Source: Parasponia andersonii (Eukaryota > Streptophyta > Magnoliopsida > Rosales > Cannabaceae). From it: a DNA stretch of 64,000 nt. Under the pieces are notes generated by a model. That model ran no database searches, was not told the DNA's origin, and worked only from the letters and a program-made list of their open reading frames with translations. Each line of letters begins with the position of its first letter. The first letter of the stretch is position 1. The translations under genes and the position numbers were made by a program. The DNA is taken from positions 82,451-146,450 of the forward strand of contig JXTB01000633.1 of assembly GCA_002914805.1 (NCBI GenBank). The letters run 5' to 3'. Shown here one piece after another: positions 12,261-24,280 of the stretch.

Positions 12261-13712
12261 TGTTGATTATTTTGTAATTACTACGCAAGTGCACATGCCG
12301 AACAAGTAATATAATAATGAGTTAAGTATCGTCTTCACAGGGATTGATTACCAAAATCAGTTGGAAAAACTAAATGTCAAACAAGCTAAATTAAGAATTC
12401 AGAGGAACTAACAGATGCAAATAAAAATATAAATTCCATATATAAAACAATCTAAACAAGAGATTGTAAATCAATAGAGATATTAAGTTGGGATTATTGA
12501 ATCCTCTTCAGTTGCAAACCTGGGTACAAATGCTACAATAATGCTTACGACAAAATTCACTCCAGTAACCGAAAATTCCATCTGTACATAATAATCTTTC
12601 GAATTTATTATGTTTTAAGTTCTTCAAACCAGATTTAACATATTGCTATGCGGATCCAGTTCTCAATACACCATTTATAGCATCGACTTTCAATGGGTTA
12701 TACATGGTAACAATATATTCCTATACCGTTACTAATTCAAAGATCTACTAAAAAGATATTTGAAACATGCATTATTCAAGTTAGATCCAACTAAAATCAG
12801 CCTTTCCAGAATTAATCCCAGTTTATTTATCCTAAATATTGGTGGCCAAACAATAATAGAAAATAATAATGAAGCTTACTTGAGTGAATAAGAGGAAATT
12901 ACCATAAACACTTAAAACAACATTTAATCCTTCGTTACAACCTTAGATTCATCAATATCTCTGCTAAAGAAACTTAGCTCATGGTCTGAAATTTAAACAA
13001 CAGCAGCTTAAAATACTCTATCGATTTCAGAACATTCAAGAAAGGAAAATAAAGGATTCAATATGAGAATATTAAAAGAAGTAAAGAAAGTGCTAGCTGG
13101 ATGATAGTGATTTTAATCCCACTACTGCTGCTAGTACTCCTCCTTCTTCGTCCTTTCTTTCTTCTACTATTCCCTCTCTCTTTCGTTCCTTTTCTGTATA
13201 TTTTCCTTCTCTTGAGTTGCCGCCACACTTTTTTTTCTTCTTACAGTACATTTCTCCTTTTATATTAGGTAGATGAGATACCCTAATACATGTATCAGCC
13301 AAATAAACGAGTGAGGACCACTCTTGCTTCATTTTCTTTTAGCTAGTATTTAATATTAGCTGTCAGCATCAGTTGTACATAAAAAATGCTAGCTGGAAAA
13401 AGAATTCTGCGGTTCAATATTGCTTCGACGCGTCATTGCAGCAAAGTTACTCCCAGTCTTAACTTAAATTCAGTCTTCCTTCCAAGATACTGTCACTTAA
13501 ATTCATCATAACTCAAGTCCCGATTTCAGCATTTTTACTAAAAATTAAAAGAAATAAAATAAATATTGACTAAATTAGATTTTAAACATCAGAAACACCA
13601 CAGACCAAAATAAAATAAAGAAAAATACCTAAATTAAACAATTTGTTCTTTTAAAACAACTATCCTAAGACTCAAAAACATACCAAATAACTCTATGTTT
13701 ATAGAGTTATCA
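12261..13712 (-). mobile_element. Solo LTR, probably Ty3-gypsy, with perfect 5-bp TSD
   Basis: The 1452-bp block begins TGTTGATTATTTTG and ends TATAGAGTTATCA (TG...CA). CAATC flanks it on both sides (12256-12260 and 13713-13717), a perfect 5-bp target-site duplication. On the minus strand there is a TATA-like ATATAAAAGG near 13265, and the strand begins TGATAACTCTATAAACATAG. The far end has an ACGCAAGTGCACATGCC motif of a kind common in plant gypsy LTRs. There is no internal domain, PBS or second LTR, so it is a solo LTR left by recombination. The superfamily call is from memory of similar LTR ends and is less sure than the boundaries. Confidence 0.75.
13690..13709. repeat. 20-bp perfect palindromic hairpin at the LTR end
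   Basis: AACTCTAT-GTTT-ATAGAGTT has 8-bp perfect arms and a 4-base loop, lying just inside the terminus of the solo LTR. Confidence 0.85.
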
Positions 13713-13722
13713 CAATCCTTGT

Positions 13723-13838
13723 GTTTGCTCATCTCTTCATCAAGCACTAAGACGCATGTCAAATATTGGATACTCATCAGGTTTGCTCATCTCATCATCA
13801 AGCACTGAGACGCATGTCAAATATTGGATACTCATCAG
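13723..13838. repeat. Two-copy tandem duplication, 58-bp unit
   Basis: GTTTGCTCATCTC(T/A)TCATC... to ...GGATACTCATCAG is repeated head to tail (13723-13780 and 13781-13838). Only two or so differences are visible, so this duplication is fairly young. Confidence 0.95.
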
Positions 13839-15520
13839 GTTCCTTTGATGTGTTCGTTCATGTCAAATTTCTAGAGACGTATCTTTTATTCTAGTTCTTA
13901 ATGTTTTACAGGCTAGTTTTCTATGGATCTTTATAGTTGTGCTTTTACTTTCCTCTTTGAAGAATTCATCACGCTCAATGTTTTGTGAACCATTTCCGCT
14001 GAGAGTTTGATACATCTTTAGCAAGCAATTCTCATACTAAATTATTCTAGATTGTTTTGACTTCTCGATTCCTGAACTTCCTTATGTGTTAATTGGATGA
14101 TGCAACGTCTCTTCTGTTGTAACAGTTATCTTATCTTGACATCCGTATGCATCTGGAAAGGGTGATGTAAATCAGGTCTCGATTTTCAGTTGCCTCAACC
14201 CTGCGTTGTCAGTGGAATAAGATTGGTTTGGACCCCATGTCATGTGGGCGGCGTAGAAGATTTGTTCTATCGTTCTCATTAAGAATAAGATAAAACATTT
14301 TGGATCCTTGTTCCTTTTCTCAATTTTTGTATCTTTTTTCAGATCAGTTACTGTGTTTTTGGCGATGTGCTTTTCTGATTTTTATTTAGAAAATGCGTAG
14401 AATCTTGCCCTAGAGTTTCCCCTTGGCTTGATCCAAAAGATCAAGAACCCGTTTCCTCTGGTTACTGTCTCAGCTACCATTATGATTTATGGGTGGTCGT
14501 ATGTATTAAGTTTATTTAACTCGTACTTGGATAAGCTTTCATGAGTACAATTACCTAATCGATTATTGCTTTGACAGTCTTGTAATCTAATAAAAGGGGG
14601 CTATATATTTGCAGCTTACAAGTGTAATAAAAATACCCCTTTTCATAAATTCATAGCCTTTTTTACAGATTTTTTTTATTCAATAATTATTCTTAAGTGA
14701 AAATAGGAGGGAGAGAAAATGTGTAAGCTGAAAAGAAAAATGATTTTCTTACGTATATGTTTGGTATTTGGTAGGAAAGAATGAAAATTAGTTTAATTAA
14801 AATGATTATTTTATCATTGTGTTATTATTATTTAAAATTTGATGTGCAAGTATAATTTAGTAAATACTTTTTTCTTTACATTGTGTCTCCATTCCGGAGG
14901 GGAAACTATAAGATAAGCCACATACCATTTTTTCCACTCATTTTTTTCTAGCCCCCTCTTTTTAATAGCAAACATATTTTTGAACAACTATATTTTCATT
15001 TTTCTCTCCACTTTTTCCCTCTATCTTTTTTTCCTCTTGCTTTTCTCTTTTACCAAACATATTTTTCATCTTTATCTTTTGTTTTCCTTTTGATATTTTT
15101 CATCACAATTTTTTTTTTATTTTATCAAGACCTGGACTCTGTACGTTTCTTGGCATTTCCTTGGGAGTAAGAGAGGTTGCTATCATGTTGCATTCCACAT
15201 TTAAAAGGAGTATAGTATAAGCCTAGGCACTGAGGGCTAGCGAAGCTTTTTTTTCCTCCTCTAACATAAGTCATGGTTACGTACGTGAAGGAGCATGTAC
15301 ATATATAGGACAAAAAATTGGGCACAAGGTGGGTGCCAAAATTGATAAATTAAATAAAATTAATAGGTGCACAAAGTGAGATTTATTTTAGGTATGATAA
15401 GTGGTTCTCGCTAATTTATTGCTAGACTTTTGGTCTTCTCCGTTCTTTTTGACTTTTTACTCGAGTACTATTTAAATGGAAGTGTAGTCTTTTACCCGCA
15501 ACACTAACATTGTTAGAAAC
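13839..15520. other. Intergenic, no gene recognised
   Basis: AT-rich, with T-rich and poly-T stretches at 14930-15120. Short open frames here have no recognisable protein features. Confidence 0.5.
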
Positions 15521-16122
15521 TTGGGTTTCTAGCGCTTCAAACTGCAAAAACAAAAAAAGCAAAAAAATTACAAAAACACGGGGTGTTATATTTTTTTCCA
15601 ATTCATGTACCGCTTTTCTAGGAAAATACCATTTTTTAAAAAAAGTTAAAACCTGGGTTTCTAGAGCTTCCAACTGCAAAAACAAAAAAGAATTACAAAA
15701 ATACGGAGTATTAGATCGTATTTAACTTTCATAAATTCCACAAAAAATGAAGGAAAGAACTTTCATTAATTCTCCAAAAACAACTGCAGTAATACTAATA
15801 GTACTTATAATGAGTGTGGCCACAGACTTATTCACATTAATAATCACATTCACATCTAAGTTAAAGTTCAAATTTCTCGTCTAATAAAAAAAGTTACATT
15901 TACACATTCATTTCGTACTGCATTTAATAGGGGTGAAAAGCCTGAAATCAAATGTTTTTTTAGTTTTATTTTTGATGCTCATAATCCACTTCATAAAATA
16001 AATTACACTCTAAACACATAAAATATTGACAATACTAATTTATCCCCTAACAAAATTCTATAGCTAACAATACATCAAATTCATGTACCACTTTTTTAGG
16101 AAAATACCATTTTTTAAAAAAA
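15521..16122. repeat. Interleaved direct repeats (two families, two copies each)
   Basis: Copy pair A: TTGGGTTTCTAGCGCTTC...AACTGCAAAAACAAAAAA near 15521-15592 recurs at about 15653-15715. Copy pair B: ATTCATGTACCGCTTTTCTAGG...ACCATTTTTTAAAAAAA at 15601-15644 recurs at 16079-16122. One B copy sits between the two A copies. These look like pieces of one repeated element rather than genes. Confidence 0.7.
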
Positions 16123-17058
16123 TTTAGTAAATACTATTTTTAAAATAGTTAATAGTATTTGAAAATTGGTTACCGGTTACCAATTACCAGTTGTAAATAC
16201 TTTTAATTAATTACTAGATACTAATAGTTGAAAACATGTTATCAATTATTAGTTATTATTTAGAAAATGATATTTTTCTAAAAGCTTTTTATAAAGTGTT
16301 ATTTTTCTAAAAAATACGATACTAAATCTAAAAAAAAACTGAGCCACCGTATTTTTTTAATTCTTTTTAAAAAACGTCGTATGTGGCCTAATCGTCACTA
16401 AAAACTAATGCAGTGTAAAGAATAATTAACCATTTTATCTCTAAGTTTTCTTCTGATATGAATTTGTTCCATCATTCTCAACTTTTTACCAAGTGCCTTC
16501 TAAATAATAAATTACTCTTTTAACCCCAACGCAGATGCCGTTAGAAAATTAAAGGAAATTGATGATGTCGTTGTTCGTTGGCCTACCTAATCTACACTTT
16601 ATTTCTTATTTTTGTTTTTTCTTTAAGTTTTTTTTTTTTTAACCATGTATTTGGTTATGCAAACCAAAGTTATATTCACACTTACATGAGCCAAAACAAT
16701 AATAATAATTACATACTTTTATTATTAAATAAAAATCTAACGATTTGGAAATAATCAATTTTGCCTAAATTCTAGGTTTTCTGCAACACCAAATTTGCAA
16801 CCAATTCTGCCTAGCCATCTATCTATTCAAAGCTGGAAAGGGCATTTAGAAATTCATCTGCCCTTATCAATTTTGTGCAGTCAATTTACACAAGCCAACA
16901 CGCAACTATACTTGTATTCAATTTCTGATAGTTTTCTAACGGCCTCTACGTTTGGTGTTAAAAAATAGCGATGTTTCCACTATTTATGTGGTATTTGAGT
17001 AAAATAATCAGAGTGGAAAGCGGGAACATTAATACCAAGAGCGAATGTCTACATTAAC
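16123..17058. other. Intergenic AT-rich sequence
   Basis: Contains imperfect inverted words around 16140-16320 (TAGTATTTGAAAA, TTTTCTAAAA). No gene or clear element ends were found. Confidence 0.4.
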
Positions 17059-17411
17059 CACCGCAAAAAAGTCAATATTTAGTGACAATATTTAGTGACA
17101 AGTTTTTTAGTTACCAAAAAAAAATTATGACTAAAAGTGACATTTAGTCATAATCAATAATTTTTTGTGACTAAAAGTTGGCATTTAATCACAAGTTGTC
17201 ACTAATATATTTTTAATCACAATTTTTTGTTTATAGTAATGAAATTTGTTGTAACTAAATGTACAAATTATCATTTTTGTGACTAAAACTTTTAGATATG
17301 GATTTTTTAGTCACGATATAAAAATAACAATATTTATTTAGTCATAATTTTTTTTTTAATTTTAGTACTTACAATTTTTGTTATCACTAAAAAAAAGACT
17401 TTTTTGTAGTG
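17059..17411. mobile_element. CACTA-like (En/Spm) MITE
   Basis: The right end reads, on the minus strand, CACTACAAAAAAGTC, a classic plant CACTA terminus. The left end is CACCGCAAAAAAGTC, two bases different. Inside are many subterminal copies of TTTAGTGAC, GTCACTAA and TTTTTAGTCA in both orientations, as expected for CACTA transposase-binding repeats. It is 353 bp with no coding capacity. The flanking triplets AAC and ACC are not a clean 3-bp duplication. Confidence 0.75.
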
Positions 17412-17554
17412 ACCAATCTCATAAAATCTCATGTGAAGGTATACGTCAACACTTCTAGGTGTATATATGCATGCGTATAATGTATATCCCCTAATTAAAT
17501 TGATCAAATTTAGTATTCATCATATTTTAATTTCATTATATGTTTTTTTATTGA

Positions 17555-17559
17555 CTTAA
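17555..17559. repeat. Target-site duplication CTTAA (left)
   Basis: CTTAA immediately precedes the left LTR and is repeated at 24276-24280 just after the right LTR. Confidence 0.9.
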
Positions 17560-18030
17560 TGTTAGGAATAAATATGGAATTTAAAATACTAAATACAAAC
17601 CCTAGATCATTAGGAATTCATTGAGTATACATGAGTCAATGATGTATAGTTGCAATCTGGATAATGAACTGAAAGCGGAAGCGTAAGAAATTGGCTGTAT
17701 GATTGCCTGAGGGTTTGGTCTTCCATACAACCTAATCCCTAAAACACTCAGATGGAACACTCTGTAACAAATAGTAGGCCACAGAGAGAATGAGCGTATG
17801 TGAAAAGATGATAGGGACCATAACCCTAATATTCTCTTTATATAGTCCTTTGTAGGGTATTCATCACACACAATTGGGTGACTAATAGGGTATTCATATT
17901 GGTATTCATACCCAGTTGGATATCCTGATCCAGCCTTAATAAATCACTTATTGGGTCTGCTTAAGAATAATATGGCCTAATACAAATGTTAAAATATGTG
18001 GCCCAATATAGAAAATAAAATTTCCTAACA
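17560..18030 (-). repeat. 3' LTR of the Ty1-copia element
   Basis: 471 bp, TGTTAGG...CCTAACA, matching 23787-24275 along its length. Just inside it, minus-strand CAAGTAGGAGAT is the likely polypurine tract (18031-18042). Confidence 0.95.
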
Positions 18031-18518
18031 ATCTCCTACTTGAGTTACATATGAACCAAATACAATTGTATTGCAAAACTGAAATATGGTAATGAATACG
18101 CTATATTATTCCTGAATATCCTTGAAGTTGCAATTCTGTCCATCAGACATATCAGCACGAAACCAAAAAGCTCATCGTTGCACTTATTTGGATGGCAACT
18201 AGAGCCCTCAATGATCATCGTACTAATATACTCGAATGACACAAATTGAGTATAGAATGTAGCATGGAAATTACACGCAACCTGATTTACCGTGCTTATT
18301 TCCAACTGGACCACTCGAAACTTTATTGAGATTGATCTTAATCTTCCCCCTTTAGTGCATTACTATAAACTTTATTGTTAACCACAATGGGAAAGCAAAA
18401 ATATGAAATGTATCATATAATATATAATGAACTGAGTCTATAATAAAAACCATCATTAACCAAAATATTGCACTATACAAACATAAATGCGTGTAACACA
18501 ATAAGTATCTAAACTAAA

Positions 18519-18884
18519 TCACAAACTCTTAGTAAAACTGTACACCATCCAAAATACAACACCAATACAAGCAATGTGCTTGTGAAAGACTTTAGGTGGT
18601 AAACCTTTGGTGAGCAGATCTGTTACCATAGAGTTTGTACCGATATACTCAATTAACACTAAACGACTCGGTACTCTTTCTCTTACAACTAGAAAGTTAA
18701 TGTCAATGTGTTTCGACTTTGGTGAGCTCCTGCTACTGTTGGAATATAAAACTGTCGAGTTATTGTCAAAATAAAGTTTCAATGGCCTTTCAATGCCATT
18801 TACTACATGTAGCTCGGTGACAAAGTTACGCAACCATATTGCATGATTGGATGCCTCATAACAGGTTATGAATTCTACCTCCAT
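18519..18884 (-). pseudogene. Ty1-copia RNase H domain remnant
   Basis: A 121-codon open stretch with the copia RNase H order: EVEFIT-C-YEASNHAIWLRNF, L-Y-F-D-N-N-S-T-V, K-H-I-D-I-N-F-L-V-V-R-E, and G-T-N-S-M-V-T-D-L-L-T-K-G-L-P. In active elements EAE-Y is normal where this has EVEF, so one catalytic position looks altered. It is duplicated almost exactly at 28070-28435. Confidence 0.85.
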
Positions 18885-18905
18885 AGTTGAAGTTGCTATA
18901 AATGT

Positions 18906-19999
18906 CTACTTAGCACTCTTCCAGAAAATAGCTCCTCCGGCTAAAAGAAAGACATAGTCTGATGTGGATCTCTTACTGTCTAAACATCCCACAAAATCAA
19001 AGTCAGAGTACCCAATAATCTCCAAAATATCTGATCTCTGATAAGTCAGCATATATTCATTTGTTCTCTGTAAATACCTCATAATCCTCTTTGCTGCATT
19101 CCAATGATCCACTCCATGGTTACTCATATATCTGCCTAACATACTAACTATGAACACAAGATCTAGATGCGTACATACTTGTGCATACATCAGACTCCCT
19201 ACAGCCAAAGCATAAGGAAACTGTTGCATGGCTTCTTTATCAACATCATTCTTGGGGTTTTAGCTGAGGCTAAATTTATCTCCCTTAGATACTGGAGTAT
19301 CTGTTGGTGCATACTTATCCATACCAAACCTATTGAGCACCATCTCAATATAGCTATTTTGTGATAACCTAAAGATACCCCGAGAACAATCTCGATATAT
19401 CTATATATCTAATATAAAATAGGCAACTCCAAGATCTTTCATTTCGAAATTCTTCACAACAAATCTCTTGGTGTCGTGTAGTAAGCCTATATCACTACTT
19501 GCCAGTAGTATGTCATCAATCTAAAGCACCAGAAAAATAAACTTACTCTCAATGAACTTATGGTATACACAATCATCAACAGGATTCACCTCAAAATCGA
19601 ATGAGAGAATTACCTCATGAAATTTGTGATACCATTGATAGGAAGCCTGCTCAAGACCATAGATGGATTTCTTGAATTTGTAGACCATAGACTTTGGATT
19701 TCTTGATACAAAGTTTTTTGGCTGCACCATATAAATTGTCTCATCAATGTCTCTATTGAGAAATGTTGTCTTAATGTCCATCTGATGAAGCTTACGATCA
19801 TAATATGCCATAAGTGCCATAATAACCCTAAAGAGTCTTTCAAAGTAATTAGAGAGAAAGACTTTTTAAAGTTAATACCTTCCTTTTGAGTAAAGCCCTT
19901 AGTGACAAGACGTGCCTTATGCCTCTCAACATTGACTTTTGAATCTTGTTTGGTCTTAAATATCCATTTGTAATCAATAGTCTTCGAACCTTCAAGCAA
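18906..19999 (-). pseudogene. Ty1-copia reverse transcriptase remnant
   Basis: Several broken frames together give the RT domain: Y-K-W-I-F-K-T-K, R-H-K-A-R-L-V-T-K-G-F-T-Q-K (19870-19960), H-Q-M-D-I-K-T-T-F-L-N-R-D (19745-19800), K-S-I-Y-G-L-E-Q-A-S-Y-Q-W-Y (19630-19680), and downstream G-S-L-M-Y-A-Q and Y-S-D-F-D-F-V-G-C-L. A TAG at 19521-19523 falls exactly where the tyrosine of the Y-I/V-D-D catalytic box should be. Frame changes also occur near 19810. Confidence 0.85.
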
Positions 20000-20330
20000 T
20001 TTGACGAGATCCCAAACACCATTTTTCTCTCATAGACTTCAATTCCTTATTCATGACATCGATCCGCTTTTGCGAATTGGAACTTTATTTGACTTTTGTG
20101 AAGTTGATCGAATCATCTTCTATTATCCCGATATTAAACTCATATTCTTATAGATACATGACATAGTCATCTAGAATCGCACTTCTTCTTTCTCTAGTGG
20201 ACCTTCTTAAAAGCACTAGTTCTTGTGGTTATTGAGTTTGCTCTATATGAGCATTTATCTCAACTGGGATAGGATTGTCTTAAACTAGAGCGATTACATC
20301 TTGTACAATGATATTGTCAAGAACAGGATC

Positions 20331-21495
20331 CTAAGTACCTTGACCATTGTTAATAGCAATCATAGGAAGATGAATGAATTCCTCTTCAAAAATAATATCC
20401 TTAACTTTATCTTCCCTCCCAAACTTAATATACTCAAGAAATTTGGCATTTCCCATTTCAAAGAATGACTTTAATGTGGGATCATAAAACTTATAGCTTT
20501 TGGATCTTTTAAAATACCTTACAAAGTAGCAGTTTACTGGTCTTGAGTCCAGTTTCTTTTCATTTGGCCTGTGAGGCCTTGTCTCTATCGGACAACCCCA
20601 AGTGTGCAAATGCTTATACTGTGCTTTCTCCTAGTCCAGAGTTCATAAAGGATTTTCGCTACTACTTTGCTTGGTACTCTGTTAAGCATATTACTGCAAT
20701 TTTGAGTACGTCTCTCTATAATGATTTTGATTAAGTGGAATGACTGATCACACTCTTTATCATATCTTTTAGTGTCCTAATGCACCGTTCAACAAAACCT
20801 TTTATACTAGGTTTCCCTAGCATAGTGTATTGTGGGACGATGCCACACTCTTCCAAATACTTGGCAAAGAGACCTGGACGTTATTCACCTGATCCATCAT
20901 ACTGACTATAGTATTCACCACCACGATCAAATTTGACAGCCTTAATTTTCTTATGAAGTTGATTTTTAACCTCAGTATTATAAGCCTTAAATACGTCCAG
21001 TGATTGTGACTTCTCATAAATTAAGTATATCTACCCATAACGAGAATAATCATCTATGAATGTGATAAAGTATTGTTGTCCATTCCAAGAAGCCATAGGG
21101 AATGAAACACAAATATCCGTATGTATCAGTTCTAAGACGCTAGAGCTCATATTGGTCCCTAACTTCCTAATGTTTAAATGTTTCTGCTTTATACACTTAA
21201 CACAAACTTTAAAGTCTGCCTAATCAAGGGGACCAAAGATCTCATCAGATATAAGACATAAAATTCTTTGTTTAGAAATGTGTCCTAAGCATCTGTGCCA
21301 CAGCATTGATGAGTCCTCATTAGTTAATTTTTGTGTTGTACCTCTTAAATTGACATGCAAAGTTTCATTAATGGAGGGTTGAGTATTTAACATATAAAGA
21401 TTGTCAATAAGAATACTAGTACTAATAATATTTAAATAAAGTATAAGACTAAATAAGTTGTTTCTGAAAGAATAAGAACAATCGAATTTGTCCAA
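20331..21495 (-). pseudogene. Ty1-copia GAG-pre-integrase and integrase remnant
   Basis: L-W-H-R-C-L-G-H-I-S-K-Q-R (near 21290) is the GAG-pre-integrase zinc motif region. Broken integrase core sequence follows toward 20400, ending with a C-terminal part containing W-G-C-P-I-E-T-R and K-L-D-S-R-P-V-N-C-Y-F-V-R-Y (about 20500-20600). Multiple stops and shifts interrupt it. Confidence 0.75.
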
Positions 21496-21565
21496 TACAG
21501 AAACTAAAACTAAATTTCATTTTAAAGACGGTACCACAAAAGTCTCATATAAATCCAAATGTTTT

Positions 21566-21860
21566 CTAGAATTTAAAGACAATCCCTATGGCCTCCACTG
21601 AAGTTGTTTGGCTATCGCCCACATAAATGAATCTTTCATCATCACTTGGTTTTCGGCTCCACATGCAACCCAACATGGAAACATTAACGTGAGTAGTATC
21701 ATCAGAATCTACCCACCAAGTGTCCTTAGATACAGAAGTTAAATTAACTTCAGGATAAACATAAATGAGAAGCTTACCCTTTTTCACAAGCTAAGCTTTA
21801 TATTTAGTGCATTCCTTCTTCAGGTGTCTACTCTTTCCACAAAAGAAGTAACCTTACTCA
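21566..21860 (-). pseudogene. Ty1-copia zinc knuckle and protease remnant
   Basis: Minus-strand Y-F-F-C-G-K-S-R-H-L-K-K-E-C (about 21810-21855) is a CCHC knuckle whose first Cys is now Tyr. The protease follows with T-W-W-V-D-S-D-D-T-T-H-V (about 21690-21725), where functional copies have D-S-G-A/C-(T/S); the Gly is lost. Both sites look dead. Confidence 0.75.
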
Positions 21861-22023
21861 CTTTGCTTCTTCCGTGCCTTAGCAGGTGGAGCCACTGCAG
21901 CTTCCTTAGCCTTATTCATTTTCCTCTTCTTTGCCTTAGAGGTCGTGGTCAAGTTAGCACATTTAGGCCAACTTTGATTTTCTCTTTCTCCTGATCACAA
22001 ATAGCTATTAATACATTAATATT

Positions 22024-22542
22024 TCATTTGTCCTTTTGGGCATGGTATATGGTCTGTAAGTTCCCATATTGATTAGGAAGAAAAAGCAAAACCAAGGCCA
22101 TAAGCAAAACCTTATTAATTTCTAACTTGAATTCCTTAAGGTTGCAAGCCAAATGAGACATCTGCATGATGTACTCCTTTATATTTCCTTTGTCTATATA
22201 CCTTATTGAAATGAGTTTTCCTAACGTACTAATCATCTCACTATTTTCATTCTTGAGATGTAATTTCTCAACAATAATAATGAATTCCTTAGCATTTTCC
22301 TCATGTGGCAAAGAGTCTAGCATGATTTTCATAATAAAGCACTTCATGATCATGACACTCATATGATTAGATTTTTCCCAAAGCTTAAAATTCCTTTTAT
22401 CCTTAGTGGAACTTTCTTCCATAAGAGCAACAGGTTGATCCTTTCTGAGTGCCAGGTCAAGATCCATACAACCCAATATGATCATGACATTCTCTTTCCA
22501 TGCCTTAAAGTTTGTGCCTGTAAACACAGGAACGGTACTCAA
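22024..22542 (-). pseudogene. Ty1-copia gag remnant
   Basis: A 172-codon open frame starts M-S-T-V-P-V-F-T-G-T-N-F-K-A-W-K-E-N-V and continues with L-D-L-A-L-R, W-E-K-S-N-H-M-S-V-M-I-M-K and a long region ending L-P-N-Q-Y-G-N-L-Q-T-I, as in copia-type gag (UBN2-like) proteins. It is the longest intact piece of the element but stops before the zinc knuckle. Confidence 0.85.
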
Positions 22543-23772
22543 ATTGGCAAATACAATAGTAGTAGAAACTGAACAAAGAACAAAATAGAACTATAAATTA
22601 ACTATGCTCACAACTTAAATATCATAGGCATACAATTCAATCACAAAATATACAAACATGACATATATCATATAATCATATAAAGTGGGCTACCATCATA
22701 AGATACCTAACACAACATTAATAGGTTCTCCTTTAGGTCGACGTATTAACCTACAAGTGGTACTCTCAAGTATAATAATCAAATAGTGACAGTAAATCTT
22801 ATCAAACAATAAATCTTCCTTTGGGCCAATATATTATCCACATGGAAACTAAATAACTTTCACATACTTATTATCACAAATTTGTTTGTTGTCGTGTCAA
22901 ATAACCACCTTCTTTTGGGTCAATAGTTATCCGCATTAATAACAAACCCATAACATCTTTATACGTTAGACTAAACAAAACTATATAGCAGAGGTTACTT
23001 TGACAACATGTTGCATTATCGTGTTTAATCTAACATATAAGACAAATAGTGCAAAGAAAATTAACCGAAATGCCCGAAAATCAACTAAAAATAAAATTGA
23101 AATTTTCTTTACTGGCAGAAATGGTCGACCGCTTGGCAAAACTGATTCTGTCAGTTTCGATTGACCGAAAACCACAGAGACAAAAATGTGGCTTTCGGTA
23201 ATTTTCGGTCGACTGAAAAGCTATTTTCGGTCAACCGAATCTGATAGTGACCAGATTATCATATTCGATCTCTAAAATTGACTTGTCACTTTATCAACCA
23301 TAGAACCAAATATAGTTTTCAACGGACAAAGTGAGGGTTATTTTAGTCCATAGTAGTCGAAAATGGGTTGAAACTTTATGATTTAAGTAAAAAATGACCG
23401 AAATTTACCCAAAATTCGACCTAAAACTCAAAATTTTGCTGAAAATTGACCTGCGTGAATAATGTTTTTGATAGACCAAAAATCAGAATCGATCTGTCGA
23501 AAACATTATTCACGTATGGATCTGAAAAGTTCTAGATCCGCTTAAATGGCTTCAAATATAAAATAAACCATAAAATGATGTTTTTGGCCCCAAATCTGAA
23601 ATATGAACGACTTAAAAGCCAAAACCTAACCCTCATAGCATCAAATACTCAATTACTCATGTAAAATTACAAATCATGCATGTATAATCTAAACTCTAGA
23701 AATCTAAATAAGTAGAGATTATGAAAACTACAGACATACATGAAAACTTAATCAATTTTAATATGAAATCCA

Positions 23773-23784
23773 GCTCTGATACCA
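23773..23784 (-). other. Primer binding site (initiator tRNA-Met)
   Basis: On the minus strand this is TGGTATCAGAGC, a perfect match to the plant tRNA-iMet-type PBS, two bases from the end of the 5' LTR. Confidence 0.95.
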
Positions 23785-23786
23785 CT

Positions 23787-24275
23787 TGTTAGGAATAAAT
23801 ATCGGATGACAAATACCAAACACAAATCCTAGATTATACATGTGAAGCTAACAGGTAGGGATTCATTGAGTATACCTGAGTTCATGATGTGTAGTTGTAA
23901 TCTGGATGATGAACCGAAGGCGGAAATGTAAGAAATTGATTGTATGATTGCCTGAAAGTTTGGTCTTCTACATAACCTAATCCCTAAAACACTCAGATAG
24001 AATTCTCTGTAACTGATGATAGGCTATAGAGAGAATGATCGTACGTGAAAAGATGGTGGAGACCATAACCCTAATATTCTCTTTATATAGTCCCTTATTG
24101 GGTATTCATCACAAACAACTGGGTGACTAATAGGGTATCCACATTGGTATCCATACTCAGTTGGACATCCTGATCCAACCTTAATAAATCACTTATTGAA
24201 TCTGCCTAAAAATAATATGTCCCAATATAATTGTTAAAATATATGGCCCAATATAGAATATAAAATTCCCTAACA
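23787..24275 (-). repeat. 5' LTR of the Ty1-copia element
   Basis: 489 bp, TGTTAGG...CCTAACA, followed by the CTTAA duplication at 24276-24280. A TATATAGTC segment (about 24094-24102), shared by both LTRs, may be promoter or terminator sequence. Confidence 0.95.
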
Positions 24276-24280
24276 CTTAA

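Larger units (their letters stand above)
17560..24275 (-). mobile_element. Full-length, inactivated Ty1-copia retrotransposon
   Basis: A 6716-bp element on the minus strand. Both LTRs start TGTTAGGAATAAAT and end CCTAACA (in plus-strand reading), and CTTAA flanks the whole. A canonical PBS lies inside the right LTR and a purine tract inside the left LTR. Internal order from right to left is leader (about 22545-23770), gag, zinc knuckle, protease, GAG-pre-integrase, integrase, reverse transcriptase and RNase H, which is Ty1-copia order. Every domain carries stops or frame breaks, so it cannot move by itself. By eye the LTRs are only about 85-90% identical, implying an old insertion. Confidence 0.95.
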
